Position numbers and translations under genes: made by a program. Positions 53,951-61,926 of a DNA stretch of 64,000 bases are shown piece by piece. Positions within the stretch are counted from its first letter, which is position 1. Each line of letters opens with the position of its first letter. The notes under the pieces are model-generated. The model made no database searches, was not told the DNA's origin, and worked only from the letters and a program-made list of their open reading frames with translations. Location: positions 1-64,000 of the forward strand of contig NZ_NSGG01000007.1 in assembly GCF_002295065.1 (NCBI RefSeq), written 5' to 3'. This stretch comes from Mesorhizobium sp. WSM3859 (GTDB taxonomy: Bacteria > Pseudomonadota > Alphaproteobacteria > Rhizobiales > Rhizobiaceae).

Positions 53951-55273
53951 ATGTCCGACATCAGCTTCCACGACCTCTCATCCGCCAGCGCCGAACAGCG
54001 GGCGAGCCTGCTGAAGCGCGCCGAAGCCGACCTCTCGGTCTTCGTCGAGAAGGTCCGTCCGATCCTTGAGGCAGTCAGGACCGAAGGCGACGCGGCTTTG
54101 CTCCACTTCGTCAGAGACCTGGACAAGGCCGATGTGGCCGCGGGCAATCTGAAGGTTTCGGAAGGGGAGTTCGACGCTGCCTTCGGCAAGGTCGACAAGG
54201 ATGTCATCGACAGCATTCGCTTCGGCATCGCAAACATCAGGCATTTCCATGAGGAGCAGCGTCCCGAGACGATGTGGCTCAAGGAGGTCCGTCCCGGCGC
54301 CTATGCCGGCGACCGCTACACGCCGATCGCCTCGGTCGCGCTCTACGTCCCGCGCGGCAAGGGCGCCTTCCCGTCGGTGACGATGATGACCTCGGTTCCG
54401 GCTGTCATCGCCGGCGTGCCGCAGATCGCCATCGTGACGCCGCCGACCTCGGACGGCTCCGTCGATGCCGCGACCCTGGTCGCCGCCCGGCTCGCCGGGG
54501 TCGAGACCGTCTACAAATGCGGCGGCGCGCATGCGGTTGCGGCCGTCGCCTACGGCACCGAGACGGTGAAGCCCGCGCTCAAGATCGTCGGCCCGGGCAG
54601 CCCGTGGGTGGTGGCCGCCAAGAGCCTGCTCTCCTCGATCATCGACACAGGCCTTCCGGCCGGCCCGTCGGAAGCGATCATCTTCGCCGACGGCAGCGTC
54701 GACGGCGGCCTCGCCGCGCTCGACCTTCTGATCGAGGCCGAGCACGGACCGGACTCCTCCGCCTATCTCGTCACGCACAGCCGCAAGGTCGCCGACGCTG
54801 CCCTGGCAGAACTTCCCGAGCACTGGTCCCGTATGACCGAGCAGCGGGTCGAGTTCTCGCGCGCGGTGCTGACCGGCAAGCGCGGCGGCATCGTGCTGAC
54901 CGCATCGCTGGAGGACAGCTACCGCTTCATCAACGACTATGCGCCCGAGCATCTCGAGATCCTGTCCAAGGAGCCGTTCGCGCATCTCGGCCACATCACC
55001 GAGGCGGCCGAGATCCTGATGGGGCCGCACACGCCGGTGACGCTCGCCAATTTCGTCCTCGGGCCGAATGCGGTGCTGCCGACCAGCCGTTGGGCGCGGA
55101 CCTACGGGCCGCTTTCGGTGACGGATTTCCTGAAACGCTCGTCGGTCGGTTATGTGACCTCGGCCGCCTATCCGGAGCTTGCCGGCCACGCCCGCAGGCT
55201 CGCCCGCTATGAAGGCTTCAGCTCGCACGAGAACGCGGTCTCGGAAATCCGCGACCGCTATCTCGGCGCCTGA
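53951..55273 (+). CDS. HisD-like dehydrogenase with altered zinc ligands
   Basis: The 440-residue protein aligns with histidinol dehydrogenase: ASVALYVPRGKG, KIVGPGSPWVVAAK, AEHGPDSS and YAPEHLEIL. Catalytic E333/H334 and the C-terminal E421 and H426 are kept. By eye, the zinc ligands Q259 and D360 of E. coli HisD are Glu262 and Asn367 here, and H367, a substrate contact, is Ala374. A biosynthetic hisD role is therefore unlikely. The family also includes HpsN, which oxidises dihydroxypropanesulfonate, though as I recall HpsN keeps these residues. The gene heads a unit with the alcohol dehydrogenase (12-base gap) and the regulator. Confidence 0.85.
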   Translation: MSDISFHDLSSASAEQRASLLKRAEADLSVFVEKVRPILEAVRTEGDAALLHFVRDLDKADVAAGNLKVSEGEFDAAFGKVDKDVIDSIRFGIANIRHFHEEQRPETMWLKEVRPGAYAGDRYTPIASVALYVPRGKGAFPSVTMMTSVPAVIAGVPQIAIVTPPTSDGSVDAATLVAARLAGVETVYKCGGAHAVAAVAYGTETVKPALKIVGPGSPWVVAAKSLLSSIIDTGLPAGPSEAIIFADGSVDGGLAALDLLIEAEHGPDSSAYLVTHSRKVADAALAELPEHWSRMTEQRVEFSRAVLTGKRGGIVLTASLEDSYRFINDYAPEHLEILSKEPFAHLGHITEAAEILMGPHTPVTLANFVLGPNAVLPTSRWARTYGPLSVTDFLKRSSVGYVTSAAYPELAGHARRLARYEGFSSHENAVSEIRDRYLGA

Positions 55274-55285
55274 CGGGCCGGCGCG

Positions 55286-56308
55286 ATGAAGGCCGCCAGA
55301 CTGCATGGACCCGGCGACCTGCGTGTCGAGGACATCGCCGCGCCAGGGGCTCCCGAGCCGGGCTGGGTGAAGCTCAATGTCGACGCCGCCGGCATCTGCG
55401 GTTCCGACCTCCACAATTTCCGCACTGGACAATGGATAAGCCGCGCGCCGTCGACGGCCGGCCATGAACTGACCGGCACGGTGGTTGCGGTCGGCGAGGG
55501 CGTCGACACCATCGCCGTGGGCGACCGGGTCGTTGCCGATTCCCGTTTCTGGTGCGGAGAATGCGCGCAATGCCGCGCGGGCAGGCGGCATCTGTGCGCC
55601 TCGCTGGGCTTCGTCGGCGAAGTATGCGACGGCGGCTTTGCCGAGGAGACGGTGCTGCCGGCGCGGCTGCTGCATGTCATCGACGCCCTGCTGGACGAAA
55701 GGGTGGCGGCGATGGCCGAGCCGCTCGCCGTCGCGCTGCATGCCGTGCGGCGCCTGCCGAAGACCGCGGGTACGGTGCTTGTCGTCGGCTGCGGCACCAT
55801 CGGCGGCCTGGCGGCGCTGCTCTTGTCGCGGACGTTCTCGGGCAGGGTGCTGATCGCCGACCGCAACAAGGCCCGCTGCAAGCGCGTCGCCCGGGTGACC
55901 AGCGCCACCATCGTCGATCTCGACCGCGATGCCATCGCCGCCGCGACCGCCGATGCGCCTCTGCTTGCGGCCGTCGAGGCCACCGGCAGCATCGCCGCGC
56001 TCAACCAGTTGCTGGGTGTTCTGGGCTCTGGCGCCACCGTGGCGCTGGTCGGCATCTTCCACGGCCGCCTCGACATCGACCCCAACATGCTGGTCGAGCG
56101 CGAGATCGGTCTGCTGGGCTGCCATGCCTTTGCCGACGAACTGCCCGACGCCATCGGCATGCTGGCCGAGCTGTCCGAACCGCTGATCGGCCTGATCGAT
56201 CGCGAGATCGGCCTGGATGACATTCCCGCCGCTTATGAGCGTCTTTTGGCGGGGCAAGGCGACGGCTTGAAAACCATTATCCGGCTGCGGCAGCCTGCCG
56301 GCACCTGA
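55286..56308 (+). CDS. Zinc-dependent medium-chain alcohol dehydrogenase
   Basis: The 340-residue protein is an MDR dehydrogenase. The catalytic zinc site is C38 in GICGSDLH with H60/E61 in AGHE, and the structural zinc cysteines are C90, C93, C96 and C104. The cofactor loop is VVGCGTIGG. It resembles sorbitol/threonine dehydrogenase-like enzymes that oxidise a polyol-type alcohol to a ketone with NAD. It starts 12 bases after the HisD-like gene. Together with the SDR it could interconvert stereoisomers before the final oxidation; this is inference from context. Confidence 0.88.
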   Translation: MKAARLHGPGDLRVEDIAAPGAPEPGWVKLNVDAAGICGSDLHNFRTGQWISRAPSTAGHELTGTVVAVGEGVDTIAVGDRVVADSRFWCGECAQCRAGRRHLCASLGFVGEVCDGGFAEETVLPARLLHVIDALLDERVAAMAEPLAVALHAVRRLPKTAGTVLVVGCGTIGGLAALLLSRTFSGRVLIADRNKARCKRVARVTSATIVDLDRDAIAAATADAPLLAAVEATGSIAALNQLLGVLGSGATVALVGIFHGRLDIDPNMLVEREIGLLGCHAFADELPDAIGMLAELSEPLIGLIDREIGLDDIPAAYERLLAGQGDGLKTIIRLRQPAGT

Positions 56309-56340
56309 TTTCCGATGTTTGGCGGAAGGGACTTTTGAAG

Positions 56341-57072
56341 ATGAGTGCTTTGCCCGATACGGCCAGCCCCCTCTACGAGAAGGTCAAGGACTATATCCTG
56401 ACCAACATCGGAACCGGCAAGTGGAGCAAGGACCGCAAGCTGCCGTCCGAGAATGAATTCGTGGCGGCGCTCGGCGTGTCGCGCATGACCGTCCACCGCG
56501 CCTTGCGGGAATTGACCTCGGCCGGCTTCCTGATCCGGCTGCAGGGAGTGGGGACGTTCATCGCGCCGCCCCGGCCGCAGTCGACGCTTATCGAGATCAA
56601 CAACATCGCGGCCGAAATCGTCGCGCGCGGCAACAGGCATCGCTCCGAGGTTCTCGTCCTCGAAAGGATCACGCCGACCAAGGAGCTCTCGCTGTCCTTC
56701 GAATTCGCCAAGCGCGCGGCGCTTTATCATTCGGTGGTCGTCAACTTCGAGAACGACCTGCCCGTGCAACTGGAAGAGCGTTTCGTCAATCCGAGCCTGA
56801 TACCCGACTATGACAAGCAGGATTTCTCGAAGACGGCGACCTACGATTACCTGATGCAGAAGACGCCGGTGACCGAGGTCGAACATATCATTTCCGCTGT
56901 CCCGGCCGATGCCGAGACGGCGCAGCGCCTCGCCATCGACATAGGCAGTTGCTGCCTTCTCCTGCATCGCCGGACGTGGACAGGCGCGGTCGTCGCCACC
57001 GTCAGCAAGCTGACCTATGTCGGCAGCCGCTACTCGCTCGGCAGCCGCTATTCTCCGTCGCGCAAGGCGTGA
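56341..57072 (+). CDS. GntR-family regulator, HutC subfamily (UTRA domain)
   Basis: The 243-residue protein has a GntR winged helix (LPSENEFVAALGVSRMTVHRALRELTSAGFL) and a UTRA ligand domain with the HutC-like blocks RLQGVGTFIAPPRPQSTL, NIAAEIVARGNRHRSEVL, VVNFENDLPVQLEERFVNP and LLLHRRTWTGAVVATVSKL. True HutC represses histidine utilisation and responds to urocanate. No hut genes lie in the window, so this is probably a paralogue with another ligand. It is 32 bases after the alcohol dehydrogenase gene. Three near-identical sites around it are its likely targets, giving it autoregulation through site 2. Confidence 0.9.
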   Translation: MSALPDTASPLYEKVKDYILTNIGTGKWSKDRKLPSENEFVAALGVSRMTVHRALRELTSAGFLIRLQGVGTFIAPPRPQSTLIEINNIAAEIVARGNRHRSEVLVLERITPTKELSLSFEFAKRAALYHSVVVNFENDLPVQLEERFVNPSLIPDYDKQDFSKTATYDYLMQKTPVTEVEHIISAVPADAETAQRLAIDIGSCCLLLHRRTWTGAVVATVSKLTYVGSRYSLGSRYSPSRKA

Positions 57073-57157
57073 AGCGGCCGGGACTATTCCCTTGGCGCCA
57101 GTTTGAGGGGAGCCCGCCCAAATGCTGCCAAGAGCGCGGAAATCAGCCTCTCCAACT

Positions 57158-57178
57158 TGTATATGCATGTATGTATTT
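57158..57178. promoter_or_regulatory. HutC-type regulator site 3, before the ABC transporter genes
   Basis: The site starts TGTATATGCATGTATGTATT, differing from site 1 at one position in the first 19 bases. It lies 182 bases before the binding-protein start, in a 267-base gap after the regulator gene that carries no other clear feature. Confidence 0.75.
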
Positions 57179-57339
57179 TAGCCTTGACATCCATCGCCGC
57201 CGACGTTGAATATCGTTTCACTTCCGTCGACGTGGCAGGTAAGACGCCGAGGCACAGTGCCGCAAGAAGCAGAAGCCGCATTCTCGCAGACAGGAAGTTT
57301 GGTTCAAAAAAGCGCTCTGAATCATCAAGGGGAACAAGG

Positions 57340-58344
57340 ATGATGCGTAACCTCACAGGACAATTCCGTGCGCTCGTGGTGGCGGCCATCGTCGGCTTCG
57401 CCCCGCTGGCCCACGCCGCCGATACCGCCATTCCCGCGACGCCCGAGGCTGGGTCGTTCAAGATCGGCATCGAGCCGTGGCTGGGCTACGGCCAGTGGCA
57501 TGTCGCCGAAGCCAAGGGCCTGTTCAAGGCGAGCGGTCTGTCGGACGTCCAGATCGTCAACTTTACCGAGGACAAGGACATCAACGCCGCCCTGGCGAGC
57601 GGCCAGCTCGACGCGGCGAACATCGCCACCCACACCGCCATGGGCATGGTTGCGGCCGGCCTGCCGGTCAAGATCGTGCTGCTGCTCGACGTCTCGATGA
57701 CCGCTGACGCCATGATCGCCGACAAGGACGTCAACTCGGTCGCCGATCTCAAGGGCAAGCAGGTCGCTTTCGAGGAAGGCACGACGAGCGACATCCTGCT
57801 GAAATATGCGCTCGCCAAGAACGGCATGTCGATCGCCGATGTTCAGCCGGTGCCGATGCCGGCGGCGGATGCCGGCAGCGCGCTGATTGCCGGCCGCGTC
57901 CCGGTCGCGGTCACCTATGAGCCCTATCTCACCACGGCCAGGGCGCAGAACAAGGACGTCAAGCTTCTCTTCACCGCCGGCGAGGATCCCGGCCTGATCA
58001 GCGACGTGCTGGTGGTGCGCGACGAGGTGATCAAATCGCGGCCGGGCCAGGTGCTTGCCATGATCAAGGCCTGGGATGCCGCGCTCAAGGACTACAAGGC
58101 CGACACGCCCGGCGGCCGCGCCATCATCTCCAAGGCGGTCGGCTCGAGCGTCGAGGACCTGAATACCGCCTTCGACGGCGTGCGTTACTATTCGCTTGCC
58201 GAGAACAAGGGCGCGCTGACGGGTGACTTTTCCACCAAGACGTTCGCCGACGTCGAGGCCGCCGCCAAGAATGCCGGGCTGCTTCAGGCCGACGTGACGC
58301 CGGAGCAGATGATCGATCCGGCCTTCGTCAAGGCTGCGCAGTAG
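57340..58344 (+). CDS. ABC transporter substrate-binding protein, NitT/TauT (SsuA) type
   Basis: The 334-residue protein has a signal peptide ending near LAHAADTAIP and a NitT/TauT-type binding domain: FKIGIEPWLGYGQWHVAEAKGLF, then NAALASGQLDAANI and DLKGKQVAFEEGTTSDILLKYAL. Such proteins bind sulfonates, nitrate, taurine or pyrimidine precursors in the periplasm. ATG 57340 has CAAGGGG seven bases upstream. The permease and ATPase genes follow in order, a complete importer under HutC-type site 3. Confidence 0.9.
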   Translation: MMRNLTGQFRALVVAAIVGFAPLAHAADTAIPATPEAGSFKIGIEPWLGYGQWHVAEAKGLFKASGLSDVQIVNFTEDKDINAALASGQLDAANIATHTAMGMVAAGLPVKIVLLLDVSMTADAMIADKDVNSVADLKGKQVAFEEGTTSDILLKYALAKNGMSIADVQPVPMPAADAGSALIAGRVPVAVTYEPYLTTARAQNKDVKLLFTAGEDPGLISDVLVVRDEVIKSRPGQVLAMIKAWDAALKDYKADTPGGRAIISKAVGSSVEDLNTAFDGVRYYSLAENKGALTGDFSTKTFADVEAAAKNAGLLQADVTPEQMIDPAFVKAAQ

Positions 58345-58367
58345 ACCGGGCCGTGGCGGCCGCTGAG

Positions 58368-59231
58368 ATGTCCGACGAGCCTGCCGGCAAAGCGAGCCCG
58401 CCTAGCCCGGCGACGGGACCTGCCGCCAGGCAGGCGATGCGCCGCCGCCGATCCTCCGGGATCGGCGCGCCGATCGCGCGCTCCCGCTTCCTGATGATCG
58501 CCGTGGCCGTGTTCGCCGGTCTCGGCCTCGCCTGGTGGGCGGCGACGGGCCTCGACCTGGTCAAGCCGATCTTCCTGCCGTCGCCCGCCAGCGTGGCGAC
58601 GCAGCTCGGCAAGCTCTGGGCCGACGGCACGCTGTTCACCGATCTCAAGGCCTCGACCTACCGTATTTCGGTCGGCTTTCTCATCGCCTCGGTGCTCGCC
58701 ATTCCGATCGGCGTGCTGATCGGCAGCTTCCGGACCTGGGAAGCGGCTATCGAGCCGCTGGTCGATTTTATCCGCTATATGCCGGTGGTCGCCTTCGTGC
58801 CGCTCTCCATCCTGTGGGCGGGCACGAGCGACTCGCAGAAATTCCTGATCATCTTCATCGGCACTTTCTTCCAGCAGGTGCTGATGATCATGGACAACGT
58901 CAAGCGCGTGCCGGCCGACTTCGTTGGTCTCGGCAGGACGCTCGGCCTGCCGGATCGCAAGATCCTGACGCGCATCGTGGTGCCCAGCGCCTTGCCGGGC
59001 ATCTGGGATACGCTGCGCATCAGCCTGGGCTGGGCCTGGACCTGGCTCGTGCTGGCCGAACTCGTCGCCGCGACGTCCGGCCTCGGCTATCGCATCACCG
59101 TCTCGCAGCGCTATTTCCAGACCAACACCATCATCGGCTACATCCTTCTGCTCGGCATTCTTGGCCTCATCACCGATCAGGTCATGAAAGCGCTAGGCAA
59201 GGTGCTGTTCCGTCAGGACAGCCGTTCATGA
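58368..59231 (+). CDS. ABC transporter permease, NitT/TauT (SsuC) type
   Basis: The 287-residue protein has about six membrane helices, a proline-rich cytosolic N terminus and the ATPase-coupling EAA-like loop FVGLGRTLGLPDRKILTRIVVPSALPGIWDTLR-type region near 195-230 (key G-x9-ALPGI). It is the channel of the importer at the inner membrane. GTG 58353 or ATG 58368 may be the start; neither has a strong ribosome site. It lies 23 bases after the binding-protein stop, counting to the ATG. Confidence 0.9.
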   Translation: MSDEPAGKASPPSPATGPAARQAMRRRRSSGIGAPIARSRFLMIAVAVFAGLGLAWWAATGLDLVKPIFLPSPASVATQLGKLWADGTLFTDLKASTYRISVGFLIASVLAIPIGVLIGSFRTWEAAIEPLVDFIRYMPVVAFVPLSILWAGTSDSQKFLIIFIGTFFQQVLMIMDNVKRVPADFVGLGRTLGLPDRKILTRIVVPSALPGIWDTLRISLGWAWTWLVLAELVAATSGLGYRITVSQRYFQTNTIIGYILLLGILGLITDQVMKALGKVLFRQDSRS

Positions 59232-59244
59232 CAAGGTCCGGCCG

Positions 59245-60027
59245 ATGAATTCCCCAAAACTGCGGATCAAGGGCCTCCACAAGAGTTTCGGTACCGGAGC
59301 GCGGCGCACCGAAGTGCTGCGCGACATCAATCTCGACCTCGCCGACAACGAGTTCGTGTCTCTGGTCGGCACGTCGGGCTGCGGCAAGAGCACGCTGCTG
59401 TCGATCGTCGCCGGACTGCAGGATTTCGACTCGGGCGAACTCGACATCGACGGGTCGCCGATCCTGAAGCCAGGTCTCGATCGCGGCGTCGTCTTCCAGT
59501 CCTATACGCTGCTGCCCTGGCTGACGGCGCAGCAGAACATCGAGTTCGCTCTCAAGGCCGCCGGCCATGACCGCGCCACCTGTCGCAGGATCGCGCTTGA
59601 GCATCTCGACCTGGTCAAGCTCCCGCACTCGGCCAATCTCTATCCATCCGAACTCTCGGGTGGCATGAAGCAGCGCGTCGCTATTGCGCGCGCGCTTTCC
59701 TACCGCCCCAAGATGCTCTTGATGGACGAGCCCTTCGGCGCGCTCGATGCCTTGACCAGGCATCAGATGCAGGAACTGCTCACCCAGATCTGGGAAGAGC
59801 ACAGGCTGACCGTGCTCTTCGTCACCCACGACGTCGAGGAGGCCGTCTATCTGTCGGACCGCATTGTCGTGATGGGCATCGGCCCGGGGCGCATCATGCG
59901 GACTTTTGACGTCGGCATCGAGCGCCCGCGCCGCGAGGAGGTCATGGAGAGCGCCGCTTTCATGGACCTGCAGCGCAATGTCCACAAGGCCATTCGCGAG
60001 GCATCCAGGCGTCCCGAAATGGCTTAA
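59245..60027 (+). CDS. ABC transporter ATP-binding protein, NitT/TauT (SsuB) type
   Basis: The 260-residue ATPase has Walker A GTSGCGKST (42-50), Q-loop VVFQSYTLLPWL, signature LSGGMKQRVAIARAL, Walker B LLMDEPFGALD and the H-loop FVTHDVEEA. It energises the preceding permease. Its ATG is 13 bases after the permease stop. It is the last gene of the HutC-type regulon seen here. Confidence 0.95.
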   Translation: MNSPKLRIKGLHKSFGTGARRTEVLRDINLDLADNEFVSLVGTSGCGKSTLLSIVAGLQDFDSGELDIDGSPILKPGLDRGVVFQSYTLLPWLTAQQNIEFALKAAGHDRATCRRIALEHLDLVKLPHSANLYPSELSGGMKQRVAIARALSYRPKMLLMDEPFGALDALTRHQMQELLTQIWEEHRLTVLFVTHDVEEAVYLSDRIVVMGIGPGRIMRTFDVGIERPRREEVMESAAFMDLQRNVHKAIREASRRPEMA

Positions 60028-60144
60028 AGCGGTTTCAGCGTTCGATGGAACGTTGTGACGCGCAACGGACCTTTGCAAGGAGAGCCACCTGCCGCTCTGG
60101 TTCGTTGCGCGCCGCGCCCGGTCGGTTTCGCCGGCCGTGCGATT

Positions 60145-60552
60145 TCAAAAAAGCTTGGCGGTAGCCATGCAAAACACGGTGATGACCAGCAATCCGCCCG
60201 CAATGCGTTCGCCTCTGGTCATTCTTGCCCGAAGCTGGGTCTGCGTCGCTTGATCGGCGCCAGCCAGCTGTCTGCTGGCGGAGGCGACGAGCGCGCCCTG
60301 CACCCCGGCGGCGATCAACGCGGTCAAGATGCCCAGCGCCAGCGCCTTCTCCATTGGGCCGAATGCGCCCTCATGGAAGAAATACCAGAGCAGTATGCCG
60401 GTCAGGAAAACCAGACCGGAGGCGCCGAGCTGCGGCCGGATGAAGCGCTCCGCCTTGATCTCCGGATCACGGGCGACCGCAATGGTCGTGCCGGCCCAGA
60501 ACACGCCGGCCATGACGTGCAGGCCGATGACAACGATATAGACATATTGCAT
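60145..60552 (-). CDS. Small integral membrane protein (DUF2269/CopD-like)
   Basis: The 135-residue protein has four hydrophobic segments. It starts MQYVYIVVIGLHVMAGVFWAGTTIAV, and the helix-one histidine and the FWAG motif resemble CopD/DUF2269-type membrane proteins. Helices near 48-65, 70-90 and 118-133 follow. ATG 60552 was chosen because the first helix begins there. It is divergent from a MarR gene 140 bases away with a palindrome between them, so it is a probable MarR target. Function unknown. Confidence 0.68.
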   Translation of the reverse strand: MQYVYIVVIGLHVMAGVFWAGTTIAVARDPEIKAERFIRPQLGASGLVFLTGILLWYFFHEGAFGPMEKALALGILTALIAAGVQGALVASASRQLAGADQATQTQLRARMTRGERIAGGLLVITVFCMATAKLF

Positions 60553-60616
60553 GACCGCATTCCTCTCTGCCCCCCGCCGCGCGTCGTAGCCATGACAGCG
60601 ACGCCAATAAGACAAA

Positions 60617-60630
60617 GTTAGAGATCTAAC
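60617..60630. promoter_or_regulatory. Palindrome between the MarR gene and the membrane protein gene
   Basis: GTTAGA and TCTAAC are perfect inverted arms around GA, followed by a further GATTAGATGTC. It sits in the divergent region between the two genes, a typical place for a MarR operator. Confidence 0.5.
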
Positions 60631-60692
60631 GATTAGATGTCAATGCATGACGCCGAGTTCCACCTTCTCATTGCATGCTCTACTGTCACGTC

Positions 60693-61130
60693 ATGACACC
60701 ATTTGACCGCCCGCCCGTCGGCATGAATCTCGCCCGCACCTCGAAAGTGGTAGCGCAGGCCTTCGATGCCGCGCTGGTCGACGCCGGCGGCACGCTGCCC
60801 GTCTGGCTGACCTTGCTGTCGGTCAAGTCGAAGGAACTTGCCAACCAGCGCGAGCTTGCCGGCATGATCGGCATCCAGGGCGCGACGCTGACGCATCACC
60901 TCAACGCCATGGAGACGCAAGGGTTGCTGACGCGTCGCCGCGATCCCGAAAACCGCAGGGTCCATCAAGTGGCGCTGACGGAAGCCGGCGAAGCGCTGTT
61001 CGAAAAGTTGCGTCTCGCGGCCATCGCCTTCGACAAGAGACTGAGAGCCGGTATTCCCGATGACAGGCTGTCCGAATTCGCCGAGGTGCTTGCGATGCTC
61101 AGGCGGAATGCCGAGCCGCCTCAGTCGTAA
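60693..61130 (+). CDS. MarR-family transcriptional regulator
   Basis: The 145-residue protein has the MarR winged helix: LPVWLTLLSVKSKELANQRELAGMIGIQGATLTHHLNAME, then GLLTRRRDPENRRVHQVALTEAG. ATG 60693 was used; ATG 60675 would add six residues. It is divergent from the small membrane protein and ends by overlapping the convergent deacetylase gene by ten bases. The ligand is unknown. Confidence 0.88.
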   Translation: MTPFDRPPVGMNLARTSKVVAQAFDAALVDAGGTLPVWLTLLSVKSKELANQRELAGMIGIQGATLTHHLNAMETQGLLTRRRDPENRRVHQVALTEAGEALFEKLRLAAIAFDKRLRAGIPDDRLSEFAEVLAMLRRNAEPPQS

Positions 61131-61855
61131 CCCGCTATCGCGCCGAAGGCGTAGTGGCGCAGCCTGAGCGCCGCGATCAATGCGGTGAGATTCGCCTTGC
61201 CGTCGAAGGCGTCCTGGAACATCTCGTCATGCATGAGCAGGATCAGCTTGTTCGGCCTGGCGAAATGGCCGTAGCCGAACAGATGGTCGATCTCGCTGAC
61301 CAGGTGATCGACGCTCTGCACCGGCTTGCCGCTGTCCTCATGCACCCATTCGTGGTCCCAGCCGTATAGCCAGAAGCCCGACGCCGCGACGAATTCGTAA
61401 TCCGGATCCTCGCGTCCGGCCTCGGCCAGTCCGAGTGAATTGTCGTCCTTGGAGTAGTTGGGCAGCCGGAACACATCGCGTCCGGGCAGCCGTGCATGAA
61501 CGGCCGGCGTCAGCCCGAGCACGACATTGGCCCGCAGCATGTCGGCGACCACGCCTTCGGTGTCGCCGTAGAAATGCCGGTAGTGATTATAGGCATGGCT
61601 GTAGCTGTGGTTGCCGATCGTCACCAGCGGCATCGATTTCGCCCGCTGCAGCAGCGCCCGGTTGGTCGCGTTCGCCTCGGCATGCATGCCGACCATGAAC
61701 AAAGTTGCCGGCACCTGCTCGGCCTGTATTACGTCGAGGATGTTGCTGGTGCCGTTCAGCGGACCGTCGTCGAAAGTGAGGTAAATCGTACGATCGGTGG
61801 CCAGGGCGGGCGATGCGACAAGCAGCAGGAACGGCAGGATATAACGAAGCGGCAT
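61121..61855 (-). CDS. Exported polysaccharide deacetylase family protein
   Basis: The 244-residue protein has a signal peptide (RYILPFLLLVASPALA) and a NodB-type carbohydrate esterase domain: TFDDGP at 27-32, the metal histidines in IGNHSYSHAYNHY, and LLMHDEMF near the end. Such enzymes remove N-acetyl groups from peptidoglycan or chitin-like glycans in the periplasm. ATG 61855 was chosen because it puts the signal peptide at the start; upstream ATGs are in non-family sequence. It runs convergent to the MarR gene with a ten-base overlap. Confidence 0.87.
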   Translation of the reverse strand: MPLRYILPFLLLVASPALATDRTIYLTFDDGPLNGTSNILDVIQAEQVPATLFMVGMHAEANATNRALLQRAKSMPLVTIGNHSYSHAYNHYRHFYGDTEGVVADMLRANVVLGLTPAVHARLPGRDVFRLPNYSKDDNSLGLAEAGREDPDYEFVAASGFWLYGWDHEWVHEDSGKPVQSVDHLVSEIDHLFGYGHFARPNKLILLMHDEMFQDAFDGKANLTALIAALRLRHYAFGAIAGYD

Positions 61856-61926
61856 TCGCAAGACCCGGTTGCGATCCCGATAGGCCGCCATAACGCGCGG
61901 TTGTGTCAAGCTTGTTGACGAAAGTG

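Noticed and set aside
53978..56257. Long minus-strand frame opposite the HisD-like and alcohol dehydrogenase genes
   Set aside because: It spans two real genes and their gap, a sign of GC-driven openness rather than coding.
60028..60144. Imperfect hairpin CGTTC-GATG-GAACG after the ABC ATPase gene as a terminator
   Set aside because: The stem is only five bases and no T-run follows, so I do not call it.
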